A stretch of 50,039 nucleotides of DNA from Lachnospiraceae bacterium. GTDB lineage: Bacteria > Bacillota > Clostridia > Lachnospirales > Lachnospiraceae. The stretch lies in assembly GCA_021203205.1 (NCBI GenBank), contig JAJQBQ010000043.1:2628-52666 (forward strand). Reading direction: 5' to 3'. The translations under genes and the position numbers were made by a program. Below the pieces are notes generated by a model that worked only from the letters and a program-made list of their open reading frames with translations, searched no databases and was not told the origin of the DNA. Every line of letters begins with the position of its first letter. Position 1 is the first letter of the stretch. Positions 7,125 through 18,740 of this stretch are shown in pieces.

Positions 7125-8891
7125 TCAAACCTCTTTGTTCCATTTTCTCAAAAAGTACGCCGGAGCGCAGCTCCATGCATGACAATAACTGTTGACTACC
7201 GTTCCACCATATGGAGATTCATTCGGATTCTCAGGATTATACATCTCCCAGAATGTGTCCGCGCCCTGATCGGCCATGCCTCCCCAATAAGTGCGCAGAA
7301 CCTGAAGCGCCCTGTCTTTCCTTCCGCTCTGTGCCAGCGCTTCAATATAATGGTGATAGATATAAGGCGTCACCATGGCTTCCACTTCCGGCATATCTTC
7401 CACCGCATCCAGTGCGCAGCCGTCATCCACCCCCGCAAGTACCATCCAGATCTGGGAAGCCCAGGAAATCTGTTTCTCCCTGCCGCTGACATACACATGT
7501 TTTTTCTCATCATAAAGTTTTTCGCATGCTTTTTCTTTATCGTCAATATCGCTGGAAAGCCTGATCCTCACTTTTTCAGCCAGGGTCATGGCATGATCGC
7601 AGGGTTCATCTCTTTCCTTTTCTGTTCCCTCACAACGTGACACACCGACATTTTTACTTTTTTCTTCGGCTTCCTGCAAATTTCCAGCGTGCTGCGTATC
7701 ATTTTCCTGCATAATTCCAGCATGATTCTCGCAATTTCCCTGCATAATTCCGACATGATTCACGTCATTTTTCTGTATATTTTCAGCATGATTCTCGCAA
7801 TTTCCCTGTATATTTCCAGCGTGCTGCACGCAATTTCCCTGCATATCCCCAGCGTGCTGCGCACAGTTATTACATATTTCCCGTGTCATCTCTTCCAGAG
7901 CTTTCGCGCAGTAGATATATATAGCCTGCGCCGATGCCTGTTTATTCAGTTTCAGATTCCAGTCCACAAAACACCATCCAAGCGAATCTCCGTCACGCAC
8001 CAGGTTCTCCCTGTCAAACTGTTCTCCCGCGATTTCCCACTGACGCACAGCTGTCGGGTATAGCTCGCAAAGTGTCTGCCAGTCGCCTGTTTCCTTCCAG
8101 TAATCCCGCAGTGCGGCGATAAACAGTAAAGAATAGTCAAACATCTTCGTGTCATCCGCCTCGATTTGGGGGTTCAAAAATATGCACGCGCTTACCTGAC
8201 CATTATCGTAAGTGGAGCCTGCGAACAGATAGAGACATGCTTTCACCATATCATTCTGGTGATATGTCTGGTAATTTGCCAGAGCTTCCAGCCGCAAATC
8301 TCCTATCCACAGACGGCGGTCGCGCTTCGGGCCGTCCTCGAACACGGTCTGCATGCAATTGTGAAGCGTGCGGCAGGCGATTTTATCAAGCAGAATATCC
8401 TGTTCTGTGCCGGCAAAGCCTCCCCCGCAGAACGCCTCCAGCCGGCTCTCATCCGCGGATGAGACGGCCTGACAGCTCACCTGATTTACTGTCAATCGGA
8501 ATTTCATGCTGACATCCAACGCTGTAATTTTCACATAACGAAACGCATAGCGTCTTGGCAGCGACAGCCGACACGGTAATTCATCCACATGGATCTGTTC
8601 CGTCTGGATCCATCCCTTTGAGATCCAGCCGTGATACTGCTCCACATCCTCTTTAAGCTCATCTGCATGCTCAGCGAACTGAATTTTCAGCCATACCGGC
8701 GCGTCCGGATGACTGCCGGTGAATCCGAGGTCCAGTGTAACATAGCCAACGTAATGATTGCCAAAGTCAATCAAAAGTGTATCTTTCGCCGCCATCTCTT
8801 TCCTTTCGTAAGGAAGCGGAAACACTTCTTTTCTCTTTGGCTCCGGCAGCAGAGCCGTCGCTTTTTTCAGAAACAACTCGTTATTCTTCAT
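7125..8891 (-). CDS. GH78-type alpha-L-rhamnosidase-like protein with an internal tandem repeat
   Basis: A 588-residue protein. An N-terminal beta-sandwich (about 1-170) precedes an (alpha/alpha)6 barrel carrying the family motif EDGPKRDRRLWIGD at 185-198, whose acidic residues are typical of GH78 active sites. A C-terminal CHAWSCAPAYFLRK segment closes the barrel. Residues 341-406 are six 11-residue repeats of the form GNCxxHAGNIQ, an insertion not expected in the family. No signal peptide is seen. The start at 8891 (MKNNEL) is chosen because GGAG lies just upstream within a repeated 5'UTR element. The frame stops at 7125, but a one-base shift would extend it by about 39 codons. Release of rhamnose would feed the rhaBAD genes at 18741. 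Confidence 0.8.
   Translation of the reverse strand: MKNNELFLKKATALLPEPKRKEVFPLPYERKEMAAKDTLLIDFGNHYVGYVTLDLGFTGSHPDAPVWLKIQFAEHADELKEDVEQYHGWISKGWIQTEQIHVDELPCRLSLPRRYAFRYVKITALDVSMKFRLTVNQVSCQAVSSADESRLEAFCGGGFAGTEQDILLDKIACRTLHNCMQTVFEDGPKRDRRLWIGDLRLEALANYQTYHQNDMVKACLYLFAGSTYDNGQVSACIFLNPQIEADDTKMFDYSLLFIAALRDYWKETGDWQTLCELYPTAVRQWEIAGEQFDRENLVRDGDSLGWCFVDWNLKLNKQASAQAIYIYCAKALEEMTREICNNCAQHAGDMQGNCVQHAGNIQGNCENHAENIQKNDVNHVGIMQGNCENHAGIMQENDTQHAGNLQEAEEKSKNVGVSRCEGTEKERDEPCDHAMTLAEKVRIRLSSDIDDKEKACEKLYDEKKHVYVSGREKQISWASQIWMVLAGVDDGCALDAVEDMPEVEAMVTPYIYHHYIEALAQSGRKDRALQVLRTYWGGMADQGADTFWEMYNPENPNESPYGGTVVNSYCHAWSCAPAYFLRKWNKEV
7674..7871 (-). repeat. 33-bp in-frame tandem repeat (6 copies) inside the GH78 gene
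   Basis: Exactly 198 bp, six units of 33 bp coding for 11 residues with consensus GNCxxHAGNIQ. Units differ by several substitutions, so the array is not freshly made. Cys and His recur at fixed spacing (C-x-x-H). The unit preserves the reading frame. Confidence 0.9.
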
Positions 8892-8895
8892 ACGA

Positions 8896-8958
8896 ATCTC
8901 CATTCCGCCGCCAGGTCGGCGGCACAAATAATGATGAAAGAAATTCTGCTTTCTTTCA
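8896..8958 (-). promoter_or_regulatory. Two-hairpin 5'UTR element, copy a (before GH78)
   Basis: On the minus strand a TGAAAGAA/TTCTTTCA hairpin (8935-8942 with 8951-8958) is followed by a GCCGCC/GGCGGC hairpin (8907-8912 with 8918-8923), then GGAATGGAGAT and the start codon. Two more copies lie at 16462-16526 and 16530-16595. It includes the ribosome binding site. Confidence 0.65.
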
Positions 8959-9021
8959 CGGCACTCTTCTTTTCAAAAATGAACTACTCACACTTTCAAA
9001 GCGAGTGATGTCGGATGCATT

Positions 9022-11652
9022 TTATGATTGCTCCACTCTGTTTAACATGCTCATAAGATGAGACACCGCTCTTTCCATATCTTTGCGGGTAATTCTTCCG
9101 TCCTCATACCCGGCAAGAATCTGGCGGATCACCGGCGGTCCGCCCGGCATCACGATATCGTTGCCCGCCGCCACTGCATCTGCACCGTCTGCGACAATGT
9201 CCATATCGCCCCAGTCCGTAACTACAACTCCTTCAAATTCCCACTCTTCCCGCAGAATATGGGTGCACAGATCTCTGTTTCCTCCGGCAAAGATGCCATT
9301 GATTTTATTGAAAGATGTCATAATGCATGCAATTTGTGCATCCCTGACCAGCATTTCGAATGGCTTTAAATACAATTCTCTTGCGGCTCTCTCCGTCAGG
9401 ATCGAATCTACCGCATCATACTTTTTCTTCCCATTTCCACGCCGGAAAGTTTCCTGCTCGTTTACGGCAAAATGTTTTGGACACACAAGAACCTGATGTT
9501 CCTTCTGCACTCCTCCTGCGATCTCGCAGGCACAGACACCCGTGAGAAAAGGATCCTCTGAAAAATATTCAAAGTTTCTTCCGCACAGCGGATTTCTGTG
9601 GAGATTCACGGCCGGTGCAAGCCAGATATCAACCTGCTGCTCCTCACATTCCGCTCCCACCGCATCGCCAAAGAGCCGCCACAAGCTTCGGTCAAAAGCA
9701 CAGGCGACCAGCATCTCCGTGGGCCACGCGATCTGACCGGTTCCCGCCGGTCCATCCTTATAAAAGACAGAGTAAATACCCTTCTCCTCTATCGCCGGAG
9801 ACACATAGCCCGGATATCCTGTCGGATGACTGTTCGATGTCAGAGGTTTTCCTGTCTTATCGAAAATTGCAGAAGGATCGCGTCGATCTCCAAGAGCGGC
9901 AAACGGTGTTCCCGGACCGTAGCCGACGCAAAGTGATGCCAGCTCTTCCACAGACAGTTCTGAGAGGATGGCACTCATTTTCAGTCTTTCGGTCTCCACC
10001 CAGCTTTCTGCATCTCTTCCCTCTTCCCGTTTTTTTGCTTTTCCTCTTTCTCTTCTGTTCTCTGTTCCCTCTCCTTCTTTTATATTCTCAACGTCGTCAC
10101 TAATCTCTGAGCCTTTCTTCTCCGTCTCTTCTCCTTCTCTCCTCACGAAAACGTCTTCTTTACGAATGTAAAGCGCGAGTAGCTCTCCATCCCCCGTATT
10201 TGCTGCAGCCGTCAGGGACTCTCCCCTGTCCTTTGCGCTCGATAAAACGTTCCTGTCTTTTAAGGTCAAAAAATGCAGCTTTTCCTTATTACACTCCGCA
10301 ACGCTCAAACGATTGGCGCACTGCTCCAGAAGGATCGTCTCTTCCACGCGAAGTGCTGACACAGCTGATGTGTTCCTGGATGAGTTTCCCACGCGCAAAG
10401 TGTAATTCCCTTCGTCAATTACCCATGCAGCCCTTTCCTCATCATATACACTCAGTTCTTTCCATGGAAGAAACACCGTTACCTCTTCCCCCTGTCCCGG
10501 GGCGAGAAGCGATGTCTTTTCAAAGCCTTTTAATTCCTGATAAGGGTGCTCCGGACTGCCTTTTGATTTCTCTGCACCGAAATCTGTCCAGGATACATAC
10601 ACCTGAACCACTTCTTTTCCCGCCCGGTCTCCGGTGTTTTTGACCTTCGTCTTTACTGAGATCCCATTTTCTGTCTTTTTTACCGAAGCCACGCAGATTT
10701 CAAAAGAAGTATAGGAAAGTCCATGTCCGAACGGATAAAGCACTGGCTGATCAAAGGTATCGAAGTACCGATATCCCGCATAGATATCTTCCCAATATAC
10801 CGTCACCGGACTTTTTTCAAAGCCGCAGCTTCTATTCGCCTTTGCCGACAGGCCGTAAGCTTCATAGTCTAATATCTGTTCCAGACATTCCTTATTCCAC
10901 GAGAAATGCTCTGCCGAAGGATAGTCCCAATATTTCTCAGCGATCGTCACTGCCATCTTCCCGGAGGGATTCACTCTCCCTGTCAGAACTTTGGCAAGCG
11001 CAGCCGCTCCTTCTTCTCCGGGGATGCCGATAAACAACAGACTTTTGATGCTGTCATACTGTCTGAGCCATGAAAAATCAATAAGTCCATTCACATTGAG
11101 TACAATTGCCACTCTTGAAAAATGAGAACATACTTCTGCCAAAAGCTTCTTCTCGGACTGCATCAAGTCAAAATCTTCCGAAAGATGTCTGTCACATTCT
11201 TCTCCCCCGGAATTTCTGCCAATCACAAAAAGCGCTGTGTCCGTTTTTTCTGATGCCTGACAAATCAGCGATTCGGGAACATCATATTCCTCCAGAGGCG
11301 GATGATACTTCCCGAAGATTTCATACATGACCCCGCTGTTTACCATTTCGCTGATTTTCGTCCAGTCGAACGCGTCTTTTTCTGACACGGTTTCAGCAGA
11401 TGTCCTGTGCTGATAAAATGCTTTCAGCTGCGGTTCAAACACAATTCCTGATTTTTCACATTCTTCAAGGATCGTCCCACATCTCGCCCCATTTGTCCCG
11501 CCCGATCCATTTCCGGAACACAGTGTTCCAATCTGTGCTCTTCCAAAAACAGCAATTTCTGTACCTTCATGAAAAGGCAACAGCTGTTCCTCATTTTTCA
11601 GGAGGACAATGGATTCCTCTACTATCTTTTCTGCAATTGATTTCCTGTCCAT
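9022..11652 (-). CDS. GH3 beta-glucosidase with permuted domain order
   Basis: An 876-residue glycoside hydrolase family 3 protein with domains in the reverse of the usual order. The GH3 C-terminal alpha/beta sandwich comes first (SIVLLKNEEQLLPF near residue 15; GRNSGGEECDR), then a fibronectin-III-like domain (about 330-450; ELKGFEKTSLLAPGQ). The catalytic TIM barrel is last (APAVNLHRNPLCGRNFEYFS, CPKHFAVNEQE, nucleophile D813 in VVTDWGDMD). Such permuted GH3 enzymes are known from ruminal and gut Firmicutes. A charged low-complexity segment (about 505-561, rich in E, K and R) lies at the junction of the halves. The ATG at 11652 follows GAGGTG. No signal peptide, so it is probably cytoplasmic. 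It is divergent from an AraC regulator. Confidence 0.9.
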   Translation of the reverse strand: MDRKSIAEKIVEESIVLLKNEEQLLPFHEGTEIAVFGRAQIGTLCSGNGSGGTNGARCGTILEECEKSGIVFEPQLKAFYQHRTSAETVSEKDAFDWTKISEMVNSGVMYEIFGKYHPPLEEYDVPESLICQASEKTDTALFVIGRNSGGEECDRHLSEDFDLMQSEKKLLAEVCSHFSRVAIVLNVNGLIDFSWLRQYDSIKSLLFIGIPGEEGAAALAKVLTGRVNPSGKMAVTIAEKYWDYPSAEHFSWNKECLEQILDYEAYGLSAKANRSCGFEKSPVTVYWEDIYAGYRYFDTFDQPVLYPFGHGLSYTSFEICVASVKKTENGISVKTKVKNTGDRAGKEVVQVYVSWTDFGAEKSKGSPEHPYQELKGFEKTSLLAPGQGEEVTVFLPWKELSVYDEERAAWVIDEGNYTLRVGNSSRNTSAVSALRVEETILLEQCANRLSVAECNKEKLHFLTLKDRNVLSSAKDRGESLTAAANTGDGELLALYIRKEDVFVRREGEETEKKGSEISDDVENIKEGEGTENRRERGKAKKREEGRDAESWVETERLKMSAILSELSVEELASLCVGYGPGTPFAALGDRRDPSAIFDKTGKPLTSNSHPTGYPGYVSPAIEEKGIYSVFYKDGPAGTGQIAWPTEMLVACAFDRSLWRLFGDAVGAECEEQQVDIWLAPAVNLHRNPLCGRNFEYFSEDPFLTGVCACEIAGGVQKEHQVLVCPKHFAVNEQETFRRGNGKKKYDAVDSILTERAARELYLKPFEMLVRDAQIACIMTSFNKINGIFAGGNRDLCTHILREEWEFEGVVVTDWGDMDIVADGADAVAAGNDIVMPGGPPVIRQILAGYEDGRITRKDMERAVSHLMSMLNRVEQS

Positions 11653-11876
11653 ATGACACCTCACATAACCTCTGATTCGGGTTTCCAACGTTTTTTAAGC
11701 CTGTCTCACACCGATAAACCGCCGATTGTTACAATTACAGATTCTGTGCGTGCTTTCAGTTTTTTCATCCGCGTGTCATGACCTTTTATCGCCCAAATCA
11801 TTTTATAAAAACAATTTCTTCCCCCTCTCTCAAATTTATGATATACTCGCACTAAATTTCCCGGAGGAGGAACCGC

Positions 11877-13082
11877 ATGGTTACGATAGATTTCAGACTC
11901 AGCATTTTTGAAAAACTGCTTTTCGACAGCACCGGAATTTATTTTTGGAAATACAGCCCGGATTTGAAGTTAGAGTATTCCAACTGTCCTGATTCCCAGA
12001 TTTTATCCAATTTTTTCTATCTGGACAGCTGTTATCCATTTCTTGTTGATTATTTAAAGCAGGGAAATACCGCTCCATTGCAGATCGGCAGCGACCTCAA
12101 CCTTCTCTGGTTTATCGTGCCTCACTATGATTCGGAACAGCTGGCCGGCATTTATATGATCGGCCCCGTATTTCAGACTCATGTCAGGGAAGCTATGTTT
12201 CGGGAATATCTTCAGACAAGAAACATGTCCCTTCACTCCGAAATGAAACTGCTCAGCATTGTGAAGCTTATCCCCATTTCAGATCCTTTTGGCGAGTTCA
12301 AGCACCTGGGCTGCATGCTTTATTCTGCCATTTATGACCGAAAGCTGGAAGTCACGCAGATACATTCCCAGGTTGTTTCTGAAAACGGGGCACTGCCATC
12401 GCCGGATTTTTCCAGACAAATGCATAACTCTGAGCAGTCGGAAGCACTGATACTGAAAAATGTAGAAGACGGCAAATTGGGGGCCGGTGATCTTCTCCAC
12501 AGTTTTTCGCTGCCCGGAACGCCGGGCTCCATGTGCCCCGGCGATCCTCTTCGCCAGAAGAAGGATGAGTGTATCACTTTCACAACACTTGTGACACGGG
12601 CCGCCGTCAGAGGAGGCTACCCCTATGAATACGCTCTCTCGCTGAGTGACACCTATATCCGGGCCATGGAGGATGCCGCCAGCATACCTGAGGTAGAAAA
12701 AATATTTTACAGCTGTTATACCGATTTCGTAGAAAAAGTACATCAGGTAAAGATGACTTCCCGCTATTCCAAAGCGGTCTCCAGTCTGATCACATTGATT
12801 GATTCCTGCATCTTCAGCGATTTTTCCATGGAGGATGCCGCGCATACTCTCGGATATGCAAAATATTATCTGACGAAATGCTTCAAAAAGGAAACCGGCC
12901 TGACCGTCAGCGAATATTTAAGAAACCAGCGGCTTGAGACGGCAAAGGAGCTGCTTATTCACTCAAATGAAGACATTGTGACCATCAGCAATCGTCTGCA
13001 TTTTTCATCGCCGAGCTATTTTTCGCAGCAATTCCGGCAGTATGTCGGTGTTTCCCCGTCCGACTTCAGGGACGGTCAATGA
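11877..13082 (+). CDS. AraC-family transcriptional regulator
   Basis: A 401-residue regulator. Residues 300-400 are the AraC double helix-turn-helix (FSMEDAAHTLGYAKYYLTKC then FKKETGLTVSEYLRNQRLET and LHFSSPSYFSQQFRQYVGVS). The first 280 residues are a sensor region I cannot assign to a named domain. The ATG has GGAGGAGG seven bases upstream. It is divergent from the GH3 gene, with a 224-bp shared gap, so the GH3-GH78-deacetylase cluster is the likely target. A TATACT at about 11833-11838 may be its -10 box. Confidence 0.9.
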   Translation: MVTIDFRLSIFEKLLFDSTGIYFWKYSPDLKLEYSNCPDSQILSNFFYLDSCYPFLVDYLKQGNTAPLQIGSDLNLLWFIVPHYDSEQLAGIYMIGPVFQTHVREAMFREYLQTRNMSLHSEMKLLSIVKLIPISDPFGEFKHLGCMLYSAIYDRKLEVTQIHSQVVSENGALPSPDFSRQMHNSEQSEALILKNVEDGKLGAGDLLHSFSLPGTPGSMCPGDPLRQKKDECITFTTLVTRAAVRGGYPYEYALSLSDTYIRAMEDAASIPEVEKIFYSCYTDFVEKVHQVKMTSRYSKAVSSLITLIDSCIFSDFSMEDAAHTLGYAKYYLTKCFKKETGLTVSEYLRNQRLETAKELLIHSNEDIVTISNRLHFSSPSYFSQQFRQYVGVSPSDFRDGQ

Positions 13083-13101
13083 TGTACGACCATTCACAGC
13101 A

Positions 13102-13138
13102 GCACCAGCCGACCGTCCCTCCGCCAGTCGGCTGGTGC
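13102..13138. terminator. Strong hairpin between convergent AraC and MBL genes
   Basis: GCACCAGCCGAC (13102-13113) and GTCGGCTGGTGC (13127-13138) are perfect 12-bp arms. The hairpin is 20 bp past the AraC stop and 36 bp past the MBL stop. The T run is weak, so it may work as a bidirectional terminator or 3'-end protector. Confidence 0.7.
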
Positions 13139-13174
13139 CGCTCTCTTGTTTCCCTGCACGTTTAAAAATTCGCG

Positions 13175-14032
13175 TTAACCCAATGTGGCATCGCTGTAGA
13201 TGATATTTGCAGTGCTGTGATCGCCTATGTCATCTTTCCTGAGGTATTTTTTTGCAAGATAACAGGGTTTCCCCATGCGCTCCGTTGAAATATGTCTGTC
13301 TTTTCCCTGCAAAATCAATTCGCACAGCCGAATGGAGCCTTCGATCAGGTCCATCTCGCCATAACAGCTAAATCCGTGGAACATTAAGTACCGATCACAT
13401 CTGCCTTTGGTTTTGTTATGCAAATCAAGTAACATGTTTCGGTATTCGCTCACCGTGGAACAATAATCATCGAAAAGAAATGTGCCCTGATTGCATGCGT
13501 CTCCCAGGATCAGCATGCGGTGTTTTTGAAGCAGCACGGTTATGCATCCTGGGGTGTGTCCTTTTCCGGGACATATCTCCAGCACTTCCGTTCCAATATC
13601 AAACGTCATCCCCGCTTCCAGATTTTTCATCCGCGATACCGGTGCCGGTTCCATCCAGTCCTCTTTCTTCGGCGGATACAGGATCCCCTTAAAGCCCCGA
13701 AACAGCTTCATTCCTTTATAATAGTCTTCCCGCATGGGAAGCTTCCCATGTTCCCGGTAGAGTTTCACATCTGCCGGATTCATGTAAATATCCACATCCC
13801 CGCCGAACGAGCCGGCACCCATGGCGTGATCCAGATGTCCATGTGTCAGCAGGATCGTCACCGGCTTTGATGTCAGTGTCTGCACGTAGTCCTTCAGATT
13901 CCCGATCCCCAGTCCGGTATCGATCAAAAACGCACGTTTTTCGCCGATCACCAGATAAATATTCGTCATGGCCGCATCGGTAATCACATACAGGTTATCT
14001 GAAATTTTTTTGTGTTTATAAAATTTAGCCAT
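13175..14032 (-). CDS. MBL-fold metallo-hydrolase
   Basis: A 285-residue metallo-beta-lactamase-fold hydrolase. The metal-binding motif THGHLDH (H64, H66, D68, H69) is present, followed by GKGHTPGC (third His) and ILGDACNQG (bridging Asp). The ATG at 14032 is preceded by AAAGGGTGG; an in-frame GTG three codons earlier is less likely. It lies 30 bp downstream of the GH1 gene on the same strand and is probably the last gene of the symporter-kinase-GH1 operon. Its substrate is unknown; family members act on thioesters, lactones and phosphodiesters. Confidence 0.85.
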   Translation of the reverse strand: MAKFYKHKKISDNLYVITDAAMTNIYLVIGEKRAFLIDTGLGIGNLKDYVQTLTSKPVTILLTHGHLDHAMGAGSFGGDVDIYMNPADVKLYREHGKLPMREDYYKGMKLFRGFKGILYPPKKEDWMEPAPVSRMKNLEAGMTFDIGTEVLEICPGKGHTPGCITVLLQKHRMLILGDACNQGTFLFDDYCSTVSEYRNMLLDLHNKTKGRCDRYLMFHGFSCYGEMDLIEGSIRLCELILQGKDRHISTERMGKPCYLAKKYLRKDDIGDHSTANIIYSDATLG

Positions 14033-14062
14033 CGCTGCCACCCTTTCTGCCGTTTCCGGCGA

Positions 14063-16457
<2,395 letters not shown>

Positions 16458-16461
16458 TCTG

Positions 16462-16526
16462 ATCTCCATTCCTCCGCCTTTTAAGTTGGCGGCATAAATA
16501 GTTATGAAAGTTCTGCCTTCTTTCAC
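16462..16526 (-). promoter_or_regulatory. Two-hairpin 5'UTR element, copy b (before ROK kinase)
   Basis: It matches copies a and c: a TGAAAG/CTTTCA hairpin (16505-16510 with 16520-16525) and a CCGCC/GGCGG hairpin with AACTTAAAA in the loop (minus strand), ending in GGAATGGAGAT five bases before the kinase ATG. Confidence 0.65.
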
Positions 16527-16529
16527 AGT

Positions 16530-16595
16530 ATCTCCATTCCGTCGCCCCTTTTAAGTTGACGGCACAAACAGTGATGAAAGGGCGATTTTCTTTCA
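16530..16595 (-). promoter_or_regulatory. Two-hairpin element, copy c (after GPH symporter)
   Basis: It starts directly after the symporter stop codon and is followed at once by copy b. The second stem reads CCGTC/GACGG where copy b has CCGCC/GGCGG, a compensatory base-pair change that supports a folded RNA. It also ends in GGAATGGAGAT, but no start codon follows directly. Confidence 0.6.
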
Positions 16596-16597
16596 CA

Positions 16598-17944
16598 CTA
16601 TGCTTCCTCAGCCTTTTTTGCCAGATCTTTACGAATCATTGGAAGTTTCTTATCCAGATCATACACCTTACACAAAACCACGATCACAGCACAGATCACA
16701 CATGGAACAATCGTTGTTAAAATCACGATCATATTTATGGCACTCTGCGGTTGAACCTCCAGCAAGCCGTCATAGCCCGCGGCAGTCATCATCACACCCA
16801 GAAGACCGGTGCCGACTGCTGTCCCGATTTTGCTGGCAATGCCGGTTGCGCATCCCAGTATTCCCGGGGTTCTTTTGCCAAATTTCCATTCGCCATAATC
16901 CATCGTATCTACGATGACCGCGCTTGCCATGAACCAGATCGGATAAAACCCAAGATTTGACAGAAAGGCTGAGACAAATCCGATCGGAATGCTTGTAATG
17001 TCAAGCAGCTTGATCAGATATCCCACCGCGCCGATAATCGCGCATGCCATCAAAACCTTCATGGTGCCAAATTTTTCCGACATCTTCGGCATCGCCACCA
17101 GCGCAAAAATAACGCTGAAAACACCAAGGGAAAAAATCGATGCATAGCCTATATCGCCCAAAATGTAGATGCAATAATAATTCATATTGGAAATGTTCGA
17201 GCATATATTGGACAGCAGCAGGATCAATCCAAACAGCAAAATATATTTATTCTTAAAGAAATACTTAATGTTCTCTAAAGAACTCCCTGTCTGCTCCGCT
17301 TTCATCGACGTGTTCTGCGTGGTGGTGCGTATCTCTTTGATCGTCAGGAAACGAATCAGCCCTACAAGAACCGAAGGAATCACGATAATAAAGCTCAGCT
17401 TCGACCATCCCTCTTTTGTGGTGCCCATGGTAGAAATCAGCTGTGGGATGACAATTGCCGCGATCATTGTCGCAATAAGCGAAATGATGGATCCGAAGGA
17501 TGTAACGCTTACGCAATCTTCGGATTTCTCCACTGCATTTGACAAATAAGGCGCTTCATTGCAGGACACTAATGTGCTGAATACCGAATTTACCATCGTG
17601 TACATGATAAACAGATACACCAGCCCCGCATGATCGCTCAGATTCGGTGCGCTGAACAGGAAAATCACCGCTGCCCCATAACCGATCAGCGCCAGTTCAT
17701 ATGGTCTGGCCTGTCCAAGCTTTGTCTTCGTTTTGTCGATAAGCATCCCGGCCGCAAAATCGGTGAACCCGTCAAATATCTTGGAAATCATGAACGCGAT
17801 CCCCACACTTGCGGCTGACAGTCCCATGTAATCCGTTGCGTAGACTGTAACATACCCCATAAGGACGGTAAGCACACAGGTTGCTATCATCTTACTGGAA
17901 AATAAGGCTTTAAACTTCAGTCCGTTACGTTTTGTCTGTTTCAT
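16598..17944 (-). CDS. GPH-family sugar:cation symporter
   Basis: A 448-residue polytopic membrane protein of the glycoside-pentoside-hexuronide (GPH/MelB-like) branch of the major facilitator superfamily. The family signature DTMDYGEWKFGKRTPG is present in the C-terminal half, and SKIFDGFTDFAAGMLIDKTK in the first cytoplasmic loop carries the cation-site aspartates. The ATG at 17944 is preceded by AAGGAG. It is the first gene of a probable operon with the ROK kinase, GH1 and MBL genes, so it probably imports a beta-glucoside. Energy coupling would be to H+ or Na+. Confidence 0.9.
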   Translation of the reverse strand: MKQTKRNGLKFKALFSSKMIATCVLTVLMGYVTVYATDYMGLSAASVGIAFMISKIFDGFTDFAAGMLIDKTKTKLGQARPYELALIGYGAAVIFLFSAPNLSDHAGLVYLFIMYTMVNSVFSTLVSCNEAPYLSNAVEKSEDCVSVTSFGSIISLIATMIAAIVIPQLISTMGTTKEGWSKLSFIIVIPSVLVGLIRFLTIKEIRTTTQNTSMKAEQTGSSLENIKYFFKNKYILLFGLILLLSNICSNISNMNYYCIYILGDIGYASIFSLGVFSVIFALVAMPKMSEKFGTMKVLMACAIIGAVGYLIKLLDITSIPIGFVSAFLSNLGFYPIWFMASAVIVDTMDYGEWKFGKRTPGILGCATGIASKIGTAVGTGLLGVMMTAAGYDGLLEVQPQSAINMIVILTTIVPCVICAVIVVLCKVYDLDKKLPMIRKDLAKKAEEA

Positions 17945-18441
17945 GGCATTTTCTCCTTTTCGTGAAATCCGGAATTTTTTAAGATGCCGACCTGTGCAAA
18001 TCGTCTTAACATTCCCGGGATATTTCGACAATTGCTACATCAGGCTCTCTGCAATTTCCTGATTTCTTATGTTTTTGTGCGCTTATCATAAAGTAACAGG
18101 CCATTTACTTGAAGTTGTTTTTTAGCTTTTTCTGTAATTAAATCGCCTTGTTTTTCGTATTGGTCGAATTTCTGATTTAATTCTCTAATTATTGATATTT
18201 CGTTTTTTCCTGATCCGATCCCAGCGTGAATTTAAAAATTTCTCTATGATACTTATGAGTTTTATAAACTGAAATTCTGCAAAATCACCTTGCAAAATCC
18301 ATATAAAATGCAGATGTTATTTATTATTTTCAGGTATGTCTTTTTTATATAAGATGATTCATGCAACAAAAGGGTTTGCGGCCTCCAAGGTCATGAGTTC
18401 GAATGCAATCATTCGATTCAGAAGTCAACGCGTAAGCACAT

Positions 18442-18487
18442 GAGTTCCGCTTCGCGGAACTCGCGACATTTTGCTTCGCAAAAGTCG
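18442..18487. repeat. REP-like paired-hairpin module, copy 1
   Basis: Hairpin 1 is GAGTTCCGC-TTC-GCGGAACTC (18442-18462). Hairpin 2 is CGACATTTTGC ending GCAAAAGTCG (18464-18487). The same two-hairpin order occurs at 41698-41790. It lies in the 796-bp gap between the divergent GPH symporter and rhaB genes. Bacterial interspersed mosaic elements have this form; no transposase is nearby. Confidence 0.65.
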
Positions 18488-18543
18488 TTCACTTCTGACC
18501 TTCTTGTCCCTTGTGTCATAAGATTCTTTCGGTGATAAAAAAT

Positions 18544-18589
18544 ACCTGAAGTTCAGAAAGAACCAATGCAACTCAGGTCATATTTTTTT
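18544..18589. terminator. Bidirectional terminator-like hairpin upstream of rhaB
   Basis: ACCTGAAGTT (18544-18553, one bulged A) pairs with AACTCAGGT (18570-18578); a run of seven T follows on the plus strand and six on the minus strand. It lies upstream of the predicted rhaB promoter, so it would insulate the rha operon from upstream transcription. Confidence 0.6.
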
Positions 18590-18602
18590 GCAAATTTTGT
18601 CA

Positions 18603-18631
18603 TTGGAAAATGGCAGGAAATCGCTTATACT
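18603..18631 (+). promoter_or_regulatory. Predicted rhaB promoter
   Basis: TTGGAA (18603-18608), a 17-base spacer and TATACT (18626-18631), with a second TATAAT just downstream. It is about 110 bp upstream of the rhaB start. Confidence 0.45.
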
Positions 18632-18740
18632 TATTATAATACGAATGGCATCCCGAATTGCTCAGCACTTCCTAAGTTCATGCGCAGCATTCACTTTAAG
18701 TTCCTGCAATCCTGATGTCATCAAATCTGGGGGTATACAT

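Noticed and set aside
7674-7871. Possible CRISPR array in the GH78 gene
   Set aside because: The 33-bp units are contiguous, in frame and degenerate, without unique spacers.
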